Shown here in pieces: positions 26,012 to 34,881 of a stretch of DNA of 64,000 nucleotides. The notes under the pieces are model-generated. The model saw only the letters and a program-made list of their open reading frames with translations, was not told the origin of the DNA and made no database searches. The translations under genes and the position numbers were made by a program. Origin of the DNA: Hyphomicrobiales bacterium. GTDB lineage: Bacteria > Pseudomonadota > Alphaproteobacteria > Rhizobiales > Rhizobiaceae. The first letter of the stretch is position 1, and each line of letters opens with the position of its first letter. The stretch spans positions 62,001-126,000 of the forward strand of contig UCHV01000003.1 in assembly GCA_900472395.1 (NCBI GenBank), read 5' to 3'.

Positions 26012-27019
26012 TCATGGATTGACGGGTTCGAATTCAGGTCCCGAACCGGCCGGGCGCAAGCGTGACGGCTGAATTCCGAACCGTCTCAGGAACAGCTGCG
26101 AAAAATGGCTCGAATTGCTGTATCCGACGGTCTGCGCCGCTTGCGTGACATTCACCACCCCTTCCTCGATCAGGCGCCGTGCTTCCAGCAAGCGCTGCTC
26201 CTGCACGAAGGCATAGACGGAATAACCGTACATGGCCTTGAAGCCTGTCTTCAGACGCTTCTGGGTGAGGCCGATCCCACGCGCCAGTTCATCGAGCGCC
26301 CATGGGTGAGAGAGGTCGGCTATCATCATGTCGCGCGCCCGTTGTAGCGGGCGGCGATCGCGCGGCGGTACGCTCGCTGCCGGTTGAACGCTGCGCATCG
26401 CGTTGATCGAAGCATTGATGATGTCGAGAGCCCGTGCCTCGAAGGCAAGGTCGTCGTTTTCCACCATCGCACTGTCGAAGAGGCCACGTGCGACCGCCAG
26501 CAGTTGCGGCGGCACCGGCAAAACGCCGACCCATGTTCCGTTGCCTGAAGCGATGTGCAGACTGTGCTGCTCGTCCAGCGATGTCAGCACATCGCCGGCA
26601 CCCAGCTTCTGCCACAGTGCCGTATCGACGCGGATGTCCAGGCCCTTGAACCTCGTTCCGACAGGCACGTCATAGAAACCGACAGCTCCGGTCGGGGCTG
26701 CCATGATGTAAATCCGGCCCGGACGGTAAGGGAGGCTCGACAGCTTTTTGCCGGCGCTATCCAGAAGCCAGCCCTGGCCGGCCGCTTCGAACAGAAAGTC
26801 GATCGCCACACAGGGTTCTGTTGCAAATCGGCCGGTGAAATCGGCACCGATCACCATATCGAACACGGAAATCGTCAATCCGGGCCGCACACCGAGGATC
26901 TTGTAGGCGCCCTCCGTGGAGGTCGTTTCGAGTGTGGTATCCGCCGGATTTGGTCCCAGCACCACCACATCGTCCTGATCCGATTGTGCCAAAGCCCGCT
27001 GCTCGACGCGCAAATTCAT
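26012..27019 (-). CDS. AraC-family regulator, PchR-like siderophore-locus activator
   Basis: 335 residues from ATG 27019, chosen because GAGG lies six bases upstream; ATG 27031 has no such site. The C-terminal double helix-turn-helix spans about residues 235-330 (WALDELARGIGLTQKRLKTG, VTQAAQTVGYSNSSHFSQLF, RRFGIQPS). The N-terminal 200 residues are a sensing domain of the PchR type. Regulators of this kind usually bind the ferri-siderophore and switch on the matching receptor. It is divergent from the importer/receptor operon starting at 27141, with a candidate IRO box between them. Confidence 0.85.
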   Translation of the reverse strand: MNLRVEQRALAQSDQDDVVVLGPNPADTTLETTSTEGAYKILGVRPGLTISVFDMVIGADFTGRFATEPCVAIDFLFEAAGQGWLLDSAGKKLSSLPYRPGRIYIMAAPTGAVGFYDVPVGTRFKGLDIRVDTALWQKLGAGDVLTSLDEQHSLHIASGNGTWVGVLPVPPQLLAVARGLFDSAMVENDDLAFEARALDIINASINAMRSVQPAASVPPRDRRPLQRARDMMIADLSHPWALDELARGIGLTQKRLKTGFKAMYGYSVYAFVQEQRLLEARRLIEEGVVNVTQAAQTVGYSNSSHFSQLFLRRFGIQPSRLRPAGSGPEFEPVNP

Positions 27020-27076
27020 AGTCCGCCTCATTGATGACCGGTCAAAAAAGGGACCGGATCGCGATAGTCATGAACC

Positions 27077-27091
27077 TGATTGCAATAGTCA
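27077..27091. promoter_or_regulatory. Candidate RirA-binding iron-response (IRO) box
   Basis: TGA TTGCAATAG TCA fits TGA-N9-TCA. It sits in the 121-base space between the araC-type gene and the MFS gene and so could control both. The core AATAGTCAA recurs from the box at 17657-17671. Confidence 0.55.
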
Positions 27092-27140
27092 AGTTTATGC
27101 CGTCAATCTATGGAGGTCGTGATGTTTATTGCGAGGGGCA

Positions 27141-28397
27141 ATGTCCACGACTTTCATTCAAACGAGCGCGCGGGGCGGCGGCTGGGCGGTGCTTGGTCTT
27201 CTGGCCGGTCTTTATGCGGCTCAGTCGGTCACCGGCAGCATGGTGCAATCGGCGCTACCGGTCGTGCTGCGCGATGCCGGCATGCCGCTCGACCAGATCG
27301 GCTTTCTCGCCGTCCTTTTCCTGCCGTGGGCCCTGAAGTTCGTCTGGGCACCGCTGGTCGACAGCCATTTTACGGAACGGTCCTGGATACTCGTCTGCCA
27401 GGCGGGCATTACGGCTTGTTTTCTGCTTGCCATGGCCTTTCCACCGGACACCCATCTTCTGCCGCTTGCGGGTGTATTGCTGGTGATGGCGACACTTGCC
27501 GCCACGCAGGATGTCGCCACTGACTCGCTGGCCGTGCGCGCCACCAGCGAAGACACCCGAGGCGCAGCCAGCGGCGCATCGACGGCCGGCGCCTATGTCG
27601 GTTTTCTTTTGGGCGGCGGCATCTGGCTTATCGTCTACAGCCGGTTCGGCTGGGCCGTATCGATGGCCGCAATGGCGGGTTTCGTGGCGCTCCTGAGCAT
27701 TCCGGTATTGCTGTCTTCCGGCCTTGCGGCGCCACGGCAGCGATTTGCAAAGACCGGGCGCCGCATGCTTTTACGCGCAACCCTGTCCAACCGCCCCCTG
27801 ATGACGGGCCTTGTATTTCTGGCGATATACCAGATCGGTCTGCGCATGGGCTCGGCCATGACCGGCCCCTACCTTGTGGACAAGGGGTTGTCGCTAGAGA
27901 TGATCGGCAGCTTGCGCGGTGCCGGCGGTGCCGTGCTCGGCTTCATTGCATCGGGGATCGCGGCCCTGGTGGTGCAGCGGATCGGCATCCGCAAGGCGAT
28001 CCTTTTTGCAGCAAGCTTGAATGCGCTTCTTCTCCTTGCGCTTGCCTCGCTTGAATTTTGGAGTTCGGTATCGCAGGCCGTTGCCGCCGGGCTGATGGTC
28101 GCACAGGTCGCAGCCGTCGCCATGTCCTTCGTGTCGCTTTATGCCGCGATGATGAACTGGTGCGACCCGCAGCGCACCGCCACGGATTTTGCCGTCCTTC
28201 AGAGCCTCGACGCCATCATCGCGATAGCCGCGTCGTCTGTGGCCGGCCTTCTCGGTCAGGCTTTCGGTTATGGCTCCCTATTTGGCGCATCCGCCGTCGT
28301 TATCCTCGCTGCGATCCTGATTGCACCGAAATTCCTGCCGGGTTCCGGCCGCCCTTCCTCTCCATTCACATCCGCAGAAAAGGTATCGCAGTCATGA
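27141..28397 (+). CDS. MFS siderophore importer, RhtX/FptX-like
   Basis: 418 residues with about 12 membrane helices. The N-terminal part (AAQSVTGSMVQSALPVVLRD, LDQIGFLAVLFLPWALKFVW) and the segment VATDSLAVRATSEDTRGAAS fit the RhtX/FptX/AmpG-like group, single-protein permeases that bring ferri-siderophores across the inner membrane (rhizobactin in Sinorhizobium, pyochelin in Pseudomonas). ATG 27141 has a GAGGGG only two bases upstream; TTG 27129, 12 bases after GGAGG, is an alternative. The stop overlaps the next receptor start by four bases. Confidence 0.85.
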   Translation: MSTTFIQTSARGGGWAVLGLLAGLYAAQSVTGSMVQSALPVVLRDAGMPLDQIGFLAVLFLPWALKFVWAPLVDSHFTERSWILVCQAGITACFLLAMAFPPDTHLLPLAGVLLVMATLAATQDVATDSLAVRATSEDTRGAASGASTAGAYVGFLLGGGIWLIVYSRFGWAVSMAAMAGFVALLSIPVLLSSGLAAPRQRFAKTGRRMLLRATLSNRPLMTGLVFLAIYQIGLRMGSAMTGPYLVDKGLSLEMIGSLRGAGGAVLGFIASGIAALVVQRIGIRKAILFAASLNALLLLALASLEFWSSVSQAVAAGLMVAQVAAVAMSFVSLYAAMMNWCDPQRTATDFAVLQSLDAIIAIAASSVAGLLGQAFGYGSLFGASAVVILAAILIAPKFLPGSGRPSSPFTSAEKVSQS

Positions 28398-30394
28398 TAC
28401 GCCATAGCCTCAGGGGCGTTTCCGCCCTCGCCATTGTTGCAAGCACGCTTCCGCAAGGGGCAAGGGCACAGGATGCCGCGGGCGATACCGTTCTGGCGCC
28501 GCTCGTCATCACCGCCACAAAACGCAGCGAGGATTATTTCCTGTTGCCATCGACGGTGGATGTTGCCTCTGCGAAAGACCTGGCGGTGCGGAATATCGAT
28601 AGCGTCGCGGATCTCGACCGGGTTTTCCCGGACGTCAACATCCGAACCCGGTCCAGCAAAGCTTATTCCAATTTCACCATTCGCGGGCAGGCATCGCTCG
28701 ATTTCTATAATCCGAGCACGCAGGTCTATGTCGACGGCCTGCCGCAGGACAGCTTCAATCTCGCGCGCAGCCTGCCCGGAAATCTGGAAAGCGTGGAACT
28801 GCTTTATGGTCCGCAAGGCACGCTTTATGGGCGTGGCGCCATCGGCGGGGTCGTCAACATCACGACCCGCAAGCCGGATGATGAAAAGCGTTTCGGTTTC
28901 AGCGGCAATGTCGGCAGTGAAGGAGCCGGCGGAACCTTTTACGCCAACCTGCCGATCGTCGACGGCATCCTGTTCAGCGACATGACGCTTACCGGTCTAC
29001 GGCACAACGATCAGTATACGGACATGGTGAGCGGCGCGGATGTCGGAGGTTCCGATGATGTCAATGGCCAGGTGCGGCTGCGTTATGCGCCTGAGGGCAG
29101 CCCGCTCGACGTGATGGTTACGGCAGGTCGCGGCCGCGTCACCTCCACGGAAGAACATTTCGTAATGGAATCCATGCTGAAGGACCGGATCGCGCTGCCC
29201 GTTCCTTCAAAATACACGCTCGACACGTGGAACTTCGGTATCAATGCGAGTTACGATCTTGAGACAGCCACGGTGACGGCGCTGACCGGTTACCAGAAGA
29301 GCGATTTCGACCGCACCGTTTTCGGCAGCTACACGCCGGAAAAGCAGTGGACGTTGAGCCAGGAACTGCGCATCGCTTCGAAGCCGGAAGACGGCAATGC
29401 CATCGACTACGTGGCTGGCGTCTATTATCAGCATCTCGATTTTACCCGCAGCCTTCCGGCCTATGGGCAGGTCGCCAAACACAAGATCGATTCCTATGCC
29501 GTTTTCGCCGACCTGACCTGGCATGCGACGGATCGGCTCGACATCACCCCCGGTCTGCGATTTGATTACGAACGGGCGGCGGCCAAGGCGACCGGTGGCG
29601 TTACGCTGGATGACAGCGACAATTTCAGTGCGGTTTCGCCAAAACTCGGCGCCAGCTACGGGCTGACCGACGAATTGCAGCTATACGGTCTGCTCAGCAC
29701 CGGCTTCAAGGCCGGCGGCTTTACCCGCACACTGACGACGGCGAACATCGCTTACACCTACGATCCGCAAAACACGTATAATGGTGAGGTGGGCCTTAAA
29801 TACCGCAACGAGGAAGGCACGCTCGAAGGCCAGCTTTCGGCATACTACAATGTCACCAAGGATTATCAGATGTTCGTCGGCGTACAGCCGCTGCAATATC
29901 TGCAAAATGTCGGTGAAGTCACCGCCAAGGGTGTCGACCTCAAATTGCGTGCCAAGCCGACCGACGCGCTCGGCATCACGGTCGGCCTCGGCTACAACGA
30001 CACGAAATTCACCGATTACAGCAATCCGGTGACGCCCGGCATCAACCTGACAGGCAACCGTGTGCCCTATGCGCCGGAATTCACCGCCAATCTTATGCTC
30101 GATTACCGGTTCGAACTGGAGGAAGGCAGCGGTGCACTCATCCCTTATGCTGCCTTCAGCTATGTCAGCGACGTCTATTTCGACGAGACCAACAAGATCG
30201 GCCAGAAGGGATATGGACTGGTCGATCTCGGCGTGAAGTGGGAACTGGACGACAATATTGCCGCTGAAGCCTTTGTGACGAATGTCTTCGACAAGACCTA
30301 CACGACTTACGGCTTCAACGTAGCCCCTTACGGCAATGTCTATCAGTTGGGCGAAGGCCGCGCTTTCGGCGCTCGCCTCAATATGACTTTCTGA
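28394..30394 (+). CDS. TonB-dependent siderophore receptor
   Basis: 666 residues. Signal peptide to about residue 25, TonB box region DTVLAPLVITATKR at 30-44, plug with FTIRGQASLDFYNPSTQVYV and LYGPQGTLYGRGAIGGVVNI, then a 22-strand barrel ending ALRLNMTF-like in NMTF (C-terminal Phe). No signalling domain, so control is by the AraC regulator and iron. The four-base overlap with the MFS gene means receptor and permease are made together. Substrate unknown; the RhtX pairing suggests a ferric siderophore. Confidence 0.9.
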   Translation: MIRHSLRGVSALAIVASTLPQGARAQDAAGDTVLAPLVITATKRSEDYFLLPSTVDVASAKDLAVRNIDSVADLDRVFPDVNIRTRSSKAYSNFTIRGQASLDFYNPSTQVYVDGLPQDSFNLARSLPGNLESVELLYGPQGTLYGRGAIGGVVNITTRKPDDEKRFGFSGNVGSEGAGGTFYANLPIVDGILFSDMTLTGLRHNDQYTDMVSGADVGGSDDVNGQVRLRYAPEGSPLDVMVTAGRGRVTSTEEHFVMESMLKDRIALPVPSKYTLDTWNFGINASYDLETATVTALTGYQKSDFDRTVFGSYTPEKQWTLSQELRIASKPEDGNAIDYVAGVYYQHLDFTRSLPAYGQVAKHKIDSYAVFADLTWHATDRLDITPGLRFDYERAAAKATGGVTLDDSDNFSAVSPKLGASYGLTDELQLYGLLSTGFKAGGFTRTLTTANIAYTYDPQNTYNGEVGLKYRNEEGTLEGQLSAYYNVTKDYQMFVGVQPLQYLQNVGEVTAKGVDLKLRAKPTDALGITVGLGYNDTKFTDYSNPVTPGINLTGNRVPYAPEFTANLMLDYRFELEEGSGALIPYAAFSYVSDVYFDETNKIGQKGYGLVDLGVKWELDDNIAAEAFVTNVFDKTYTTYGFNVAPYGNVYQLGEGRAFGARLNMTF

Positions 30395-30404
30395 GGGCCG
30401 ACGG

Positions 30405-31562
30405 ATGCGTATTCTCATTGCCGGCGGCGGCCCCGCCGGCCTTACCCTCGCTGCTTGCCTTCATAAGCACGGTATAGACAGCGTCGTGGTGGAAAAGGGA
30501 CCCAAAGGGCGCACCGGCGGATATTCCATCGGCCTGCATCTCAATGGCTGGAATGTTGCCGAGCGCCTGGGCCTGATCGATGCGTTTCGAGCGCAGGCAA
30601 TGCCTCTCGGTCCGGCGCTGCATCGTGACAGCCAAGGCAGAAAGCTGTTTTCTTATGACTACCGTACGCTTGCCAAAGCGTCCGGCGGCCGGATGTTGGC
30701 GGTCATGCGGGATCGTTTTCAGGACATCATGACCCGTCATGTCGAGACTGAAGTCGATATTCGATACGAGACGACGGTCGCGGCAATCGATGATGACGGC
30801 GCCGGTGTCGACGTTACCTTCTCGGACGGGAGCATGGAGCGTTTCGATCTCGTCGTTGGTGCGGATGGATACCGCAGCAATCTGCGCTCTCTGGTTTTTG
30901 GTCCGCATGAGGCGTTTCTTCGTCCACTCGGTTATCGCGCCAGCGCCTGGAGGATCACGCTCGACGCGCCTTTGGGCGCAAGTTTCGTCGGCATGATGGA
31001 TGTGGATCATCAGGGTGGGCTTTACGATATCGGCGATGGCCATGCCGCCACCCTGTTCTGCTGGCGCGACGACCGCTCAGATCGGCTTTCAAGCGAGGAG
31101 CGGCGTCAGGTTCTCGCGCAAGAGTTTGGGGGATGGCCGGAGCCGGTACGGTCCGCCCTGAAGGCGTCGATCGATTGGGATACCGCCTTTTTCGATACGG
31201 TGTGCCAGATCGAAATGCCGAAATGGGCGAAGGGGCGCGTCGTTTTGCTTGGCGATTCCGCATGGTGCCTGACGTTTCTGGCCGGGCAGGGCACATCGAC
31301 CGCGATGGCCGGTGCGCATATTCTCGCGGCAGAACTGGCGCGCAAGCCATATGCCGAAGCATTCGAGGCCTATGAGGCGCGGTTACGGCCACTGGTTGAA
31401 AAAATGCAGGCCGTGTCCAGAAAGATCGGCGGTCATTACATTCCGCAGAGCCGATTTGGAATGCGACTGCAAGCATGGGTCTTGCCCGTACTTCTGTCAA
31501 AACCGTTTGCCAGGCTGGCCGCGCGACAGTTTTCAGCCCCTGAGCTTGATCTGGATCTTTGA
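30405..31562 (+). CDS. FAD-dependent monooxygenase in the siderophore operon
   Basis: 385 residues of the p-hydroxybenzoate hydroxylase fold. Motifs: GGGPAGLTLAACLHKHG at 6-22, the DG motif VVGADGYRSNLRSLVF at about 155-170, and the GD motif GRVVLLGDSAWCLTFLAGQG at about 280-300. A single-component flavin hydroxylase using NAD(P)H and O2 is expected. It is 10 bases after the receptor gene, so it belongs to the uptake operon. It may modify or break down the imported siderophore, or make a side product; the sequence does not show the substrate. The gene ends at the last of the operon. Confidence 0.85.
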   Translation: MRILIAGGGPAGLTLAACLHKHGIDSVVVEKGPKGRTGGYSIGLHLNGWNVAERLGLIDAFRAQAMPLGPALHRDSQGRKLFSYDYRTLAKASGGRMLAVMRDRFQDIMTRHVETEVDIRYETTVAAIDDDGAGVDVTFSDGSMERFDLVVGADGYRSNLRSLVFGPHEAFLRPLGYRASAWRITLDAPLGASFVGMMDVDHQGGLYDIGDGHAATLFCWRDDRSDRLSSEERRQVLAQEFGGWPEPVRSALKASIDWDTAFFDTVCQIEMPKWAKGRVVLLGDSAWCLTFLAGQGTSTAMAGAHILAAELARKPYAEAFEAYEARLRPLVEKMQAVSRKIGGHYIPQSRFGMRLQAWVLPVLLSKPFARLAARQFSAPELDLDL

Positions 31563-31675
31563 TGAAATTGCCAATTTCATCAACCAGCGGATATCCTGCC
31601 TTGCGCAAAGTGTGAAACTTTAGCCGGATTGCCTGCTCGACGGCCGCCGGGCGTTGCGTATCTCCGCGGGATGTG

Positions 31676-31704
31676 GTGGTGGTGGCCTCCTTTGCCACCA
31701 CCAC
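31676..31704. terminator. Inverted repeat after the siderophore operon
   Basis: GTGGTGGTGGC (31676-31686) and GCCACCACCAC (31694-31704) pair perfectly over 11 bases around a seven-base loop. It lies about 110 bases after the monooxygenase stop and before the convergent methyltransferase gene. There is no U tract, so terminator function is only likely. Confidence 0.5.
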
Positions 31705-31777
31705 GGCGCCTAAATCAGCACGCGCAAATTCCCCATAATTTGCCTGGAAACCCCATCCCTCTGCCGTCTTCGGGTAT

Positions 31778-32422
31778 TCACGAAACTCCCGGACCCCATC
31801 TGGCGGAGTAGCTTTTGGGCACCAGAAGTTTTTCGACGTAAATATCGCAGGTGGGAAACAAGGTGTTCATTTCACCGCGAGAAAGGAGGTTGATCCGTTC
31901 GATGTGATGGCGTCGCTGCGCAACGTCGAGCGCTCCGTAATCTTTTGACAGTTTCAGTGTCGCTCGCCGGACAGGGGCTGCGAACCAGTGCAGAAACGGC
32001 ATCCGGAAATGGGGTTCGATGGGAAATTCCCACGCCGGCGTTTGCACCCATCCCGCCAGACCGACACGCTGCATTTCGCTCGCCATTGCGGCCATGTCTT
32101 CCCAGCCGCCCACATGTTCGATCACCGAATTGGCGTGGGCGAGGTCCACGGATTTGTCGTCATAGGTTTCGAGACGGCGCGCATCTCCGATTTGGCGTGT
32201 GAAAGGGCCGTTGTCGCCGGCATTGTCGATCTCGTTCTCATCGATGTTGAGAAGCCGAATTTCGCCGATGTTTTCATAGCCGACATTGTCCCAGTAGCCG
32301 GGTCGCCCGCCGACATCCAGAATGACGATCGGACGGCCAAGGTGTTGCGCCAGCGACCGGATCTGTCGCGCAAGAATGCGACCGCGCGCCGCGCGGAAAC
32401 GGTTTTTTGTGAGGTCTCTCAT
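31778..32422 (-). CDS. SAM-dependent methyltransferase of the polysaccharide locus
   Basis: 214 residues from ATG 32422 with GGGAGGA seven bases upstream. The Rossmann SAM-binding site is IVILDVGGRPGYWDNVGYEN, the acidic loop is LLNIDENEID, and the post-motif SVIEHVGGWEDMAAMASEMQ is typical of class I methyltransferases. It is 36 bases after the beta-helix gene. A role in methylating a sugar or a chain end is inferred only from its position at the edge of the exopolysaccharide genes. Confidence 0.8.
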   Translation of the reverse strand: MRDLTKNRFRAARGRILARQIRSLAQHLGRPIVILDVGGRPGYWDNVGYENIGEIRLLNIDENEIDNAGDNGPFTRQIGDARRLETYDDKSVDLAHANSVIEHVGGWEDMAAMASEMQRVGLAGWVQTPAWEFPIEPHFRMPFLHWFAAPVRRATLKLSKDYGALDVAQRRHHIERINLLSRGEMNTLFPTCDIYVEKLLVPKSYSARWGPGVS

Positions 32423-32458
32423 GCTGCGGTCCTCCCTGCGCATGGGTACAGGCACAGC

Positions 32459-33334
32459 TTAGCGCGGTGCAAGCGAGCCGGATCGGTCATCGACATTTCT
32501 CATCCACTCCGGGGTGTTGGCATTGGCGGCGATGAAACCATGGACACCGCGACCTAACCTGTTGTCGGTAATCGAGATATTCGAGATTGGCCCGCCAGCG
32601 AACTGTGCGTCGGCGTAAATCGTGTAGCCGCCGCCCACCAGGCGGTTGTGAGCAATGCGAACACCTGCCACCGGGCCGAAATAATTGCTGATCATGACGG
32701 CGGAGGTCTGCGGGTGCGGGTTCTCGATCGTGTTGCCGACGATGGCAATGTTCGAAACACCGCCATCCGTTGCGATGCCGTCGAAATGGGGCCCGTCCCA
32801 GGCGGATTGCAGATCGTGCACGTAATTCTGCTCGATTGTGACGTTCGAGGCATTTGCGAGGTAGATGCCGTCTTCGCTGCGCCGAATATTGTTGTGGCGG
32901 ATAACGATGTTGTTGCCCGAGATGCTTATTCCGCGAATACCCTTGGTGCTCTGGCCGTCGATGTCGCAGTTCTCGACGGCCACATTGTCCGCCTTGACGA
33001 CCAAGGCCGCCCAGCCGGTTGCGCGAATGCGGCAGTTACGCAATGTAACGCCGGGTGCGACAATCGCAGCCATGCCCTCGATATCGACGTCTGAAATGAT
33101 CGTGTGCGGCACGTCGAACTGTTTGCCGGTTTGTCTTTGGAGCTGTGAACCCGGTAGAACGCCGGTAGTGCTGCGGTCCGGAAAGACCATGCCGCCCTGA
33201 TCGCCCACCGACCGGGCGGCATCGTCGGGCGATTGGCCGAAAGCCCAGCTGACCAAAGGCAGGTTGAGGCATGCCGGTAAGATCGCAAGCCGACCGGCGA
33301 TGAGAAGGACGCGTTTCAATCTGGTTTTCATCAT
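32459..33334 (-). CDS. Secreted right-handed parallel beta-helix protein
   Basis: 291 residues. A signal peptide (about 1-33, VLLIAGRLAILPACLNLPLV) is followed by repeated short beta-rungs: TLRNCRIRATGWAALVV, NVAVENCDIDG, NIVIRHNNIRRSEDGIYLAN, NVTIEQNYVHDLQSAWDGPH, NIAIVGNTIENP, VRIAHNRLVGGGYTIYAD. This is the pectate-lyase-type beta-helix seen in polysaccharide lyases, epimerases and hydrolases. It probably acts on a sugar polymer in the periplasm or outside, but the catalytic type cannot be told. The 290 bases upstream (to the wecC-type gene end) hold no supported gene. Confidence 0.8.
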   Translation of the reverse strand: MMKTRLKRVLLIAGRLAILPACLNLPLVSWAFGQSPDDAARSVGDQGGMVFPDRSTTGVLPGSQLQRQTGKQFDVPHTIISDVDIEGMAAIVAPGVTLRNCRIRATGWAALVVKADNVAVENCDIDGQSTKGIRGISISGNNIVIRHNNIRRSEDGIYLANASNVTIEQNYVHDLQSAWDGPHFDGIATDGGVSNIAIVGNTIENPHPQTSAVMISNYFGPVAGVRIAHNRLVGGGYTIYADAQFAGGPISNISITDNRLGRGVHGFIAANANTPEWMRNVDDRSGSLAPR

Positions 33335-33624
33335 GATTTTAACGCCGCTCGAAGCTGCTGCCGGCTTCTGAAAGCGAAGGCAGATCTGATTGATGTTTGG
33401 AGATTATGGGATCCGGTTGTGCTCGGTAACCTAGATCATGGTCGATGACTGAAAGCGTTTCGGTGATCGATAGGGATTCTGACACCTCCTTTTGGAGCGG
33501 TTCATGGCCGCGCTATCATCCGTTCGTGGTAACGATCTTTGCGTGTTGGGCGGGATCGGCATGGCGGACGAGGCCGGCTGAGCCGCCCTTTGGCCTTGGA
33601 TGGGCATGGTCCGGCATCGGCACG

Positions 33625-34881
33625 TCAGTGCCAGATGCCTCGTGTGTCATAGACAACCTTACCGCTCAAACGGGTGTTTTTTAACGATCTGAACGTTTCG
33701 TGCTCCACCAGCAGGACAACGATGTCGGCCTTTTCGACCGCTTTGAACGGTGACTCGAGTTTGAGGTTGGCGTAGTTGCCCAGACGTTCAGGCAGCGTAT
33801 GGACATAAGGATCGGCAACGAGGATCGACAGCTCCGGCATCGCCTGCGCAATCAATCCGACCACGTCGATGGCCGGGCTCTCCCTGATGTCATCGACATT
33901 GGCCTTGAAGGTCAGTCCCAGGCAGGCGACGGTCGGCGCCCGGAATTGCCTGGCCTTTTCCACCACCTGCTCCGCGACATGGTGCGGACGATGATCGTTC
34001 ACCTCTCTGGCGGCGCGAATGAGCTTCGCCATGTCCGGAGCCGCGGAAACGATGAACCAGGGGTCCACGGGAATACAGTGCCCACCCACGCCCGGACCGG
34101 GATTGAGAATGGTCACCCTGGGATGGCGATTTGCCAAGCGGATAACTTCCCAGACGTCGATATGCAGGCTTTCGCTGATCAACGAAATTTCGTTGGCAAA
34201 GGCAAGATTGACGTCGCGATAGGCATTTTCCGCAAGCTTGGCCATTTCGGCGCTGGCGGCATCCGTCAGCAGGATTTCGCCCTTGGCAAACAGACGGTAT
34301 ATCGATGCCGCCTTCTCGGCGCAGGCCGGCGTCAGTCCACCGACAACCCGGTCGTTCATGATGATCTCGATCATGATGCGGCCGGGAAGCACGCGTTCCG
34401 GGCAATGGGCAAAAAACACGTCGGTGCGGCCTTCGCCATGTATCGGTGTTTTCAGGTCGGGGCGCAGGTCTGCAACCCACTCGCATACTTTTTCCGTCGT
34501 GCCGGGTGGGCAGGTGGATTCCAGTATCACGATGTTTCCCGGTCTCAGAACGGGAGCGATCTGGCGCACGGCAGCCTCGACACAGGAAAGATCGGCGGTC
34601 TTGTCATGGTGGAAGGGTGTCGGCACGGCTATGATGAAGGCATCGGCTTGGGGTATCTCCAACGAAGCCGTCAGATGACCCATGGCGACAGCGCCTTTGA
34701 CGCCGACCGCAAGATCCGGTTCGACCAACGCCACTTCGCCCCGCGACAACGCGTTGACGACGTCCGGATTGATGTCCACGCCGACCACGTCGATACCGCG
34801 CGTCGCAATGGCAACAGCTGTCGGTAACCCGATATAGCCCATGCCGACGATGACGACACGCCCTTGAAAAACGTCATTCAT
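33625..34881 (-). CDS. wecC: UDP-N-acetyl-hexosamine 6-dehydrogenase (WecC/WbpA-like)
   Basis: 418 residues. N-terminal NAD site VVIVGMGYIGLPTAVAIA, middle motif ESTCPPGTTEKV, FFAHCPERVLPGR, substrate Lys/Asn region EMAKLAENAYRDVNLAFANE, and the catalytic Cys in GPGVGGHCIPVDPWF. It oxidises C6 of UDP-ManNAc (or UDP-GlcNAc in WbpA) to the uronic acid in two NAD-dependent steps. The start overlaps the glycosyltransferase gene by eight bases. With WecB (38267-39451) it gives UDP-ManNAcA; with the genes at 49077-51897 it could feed diacetamido uronic acid. Confidence 0.92.
   Translation of the reverse strand: MNDVFQGRVVIVGMGYIGLPTAVAIATRGIDVVGVDINPDVVNALSRGEVALVEPDLAVGVKGAVAMGHLTASLEIPQADAFIIAVPTPFHHDKTADLSCVEAAVRQIAPVLRPGNIVILESTCPPGTTEKVCEWVADLRPDLKTPIHGEGRTDVFFAHCPERVLPGRIMIEIIMNDRVVGGLTPACAEKAASIYRLFAKGEILLTDAASAEMAKLAENAYRDVNLAFANEISLISESLHIDVWEVIRLANRHPRVTILNPGPGVGGHCIPVDPWFIVSAAPDMAKLIRAAREVNDHRPHHVAEQVVEKARQFRAPTVACLGLTFKANVDDIRESPAIDVVGLIAQAMPELSILVADPYVHTLPERLGNYANLKLESPFKAVEKADIVVLLVEHETFRSLKNTRLSGKVVYDTRGIWH

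Noticed and set aside
27110..27523. 137-codon open frame overlapping the start of the MFS gene in another frame
   Set aside because: It has a GGAGG nearby but no membrane or family features, and most of it lies within the clear MFS coding frame.
33445..33684. 79-codon plus-strand open frame in the gap before the wecC-type gene
   Set aside because: No ribosome site, no similarity, and it runs into the opposite gene.
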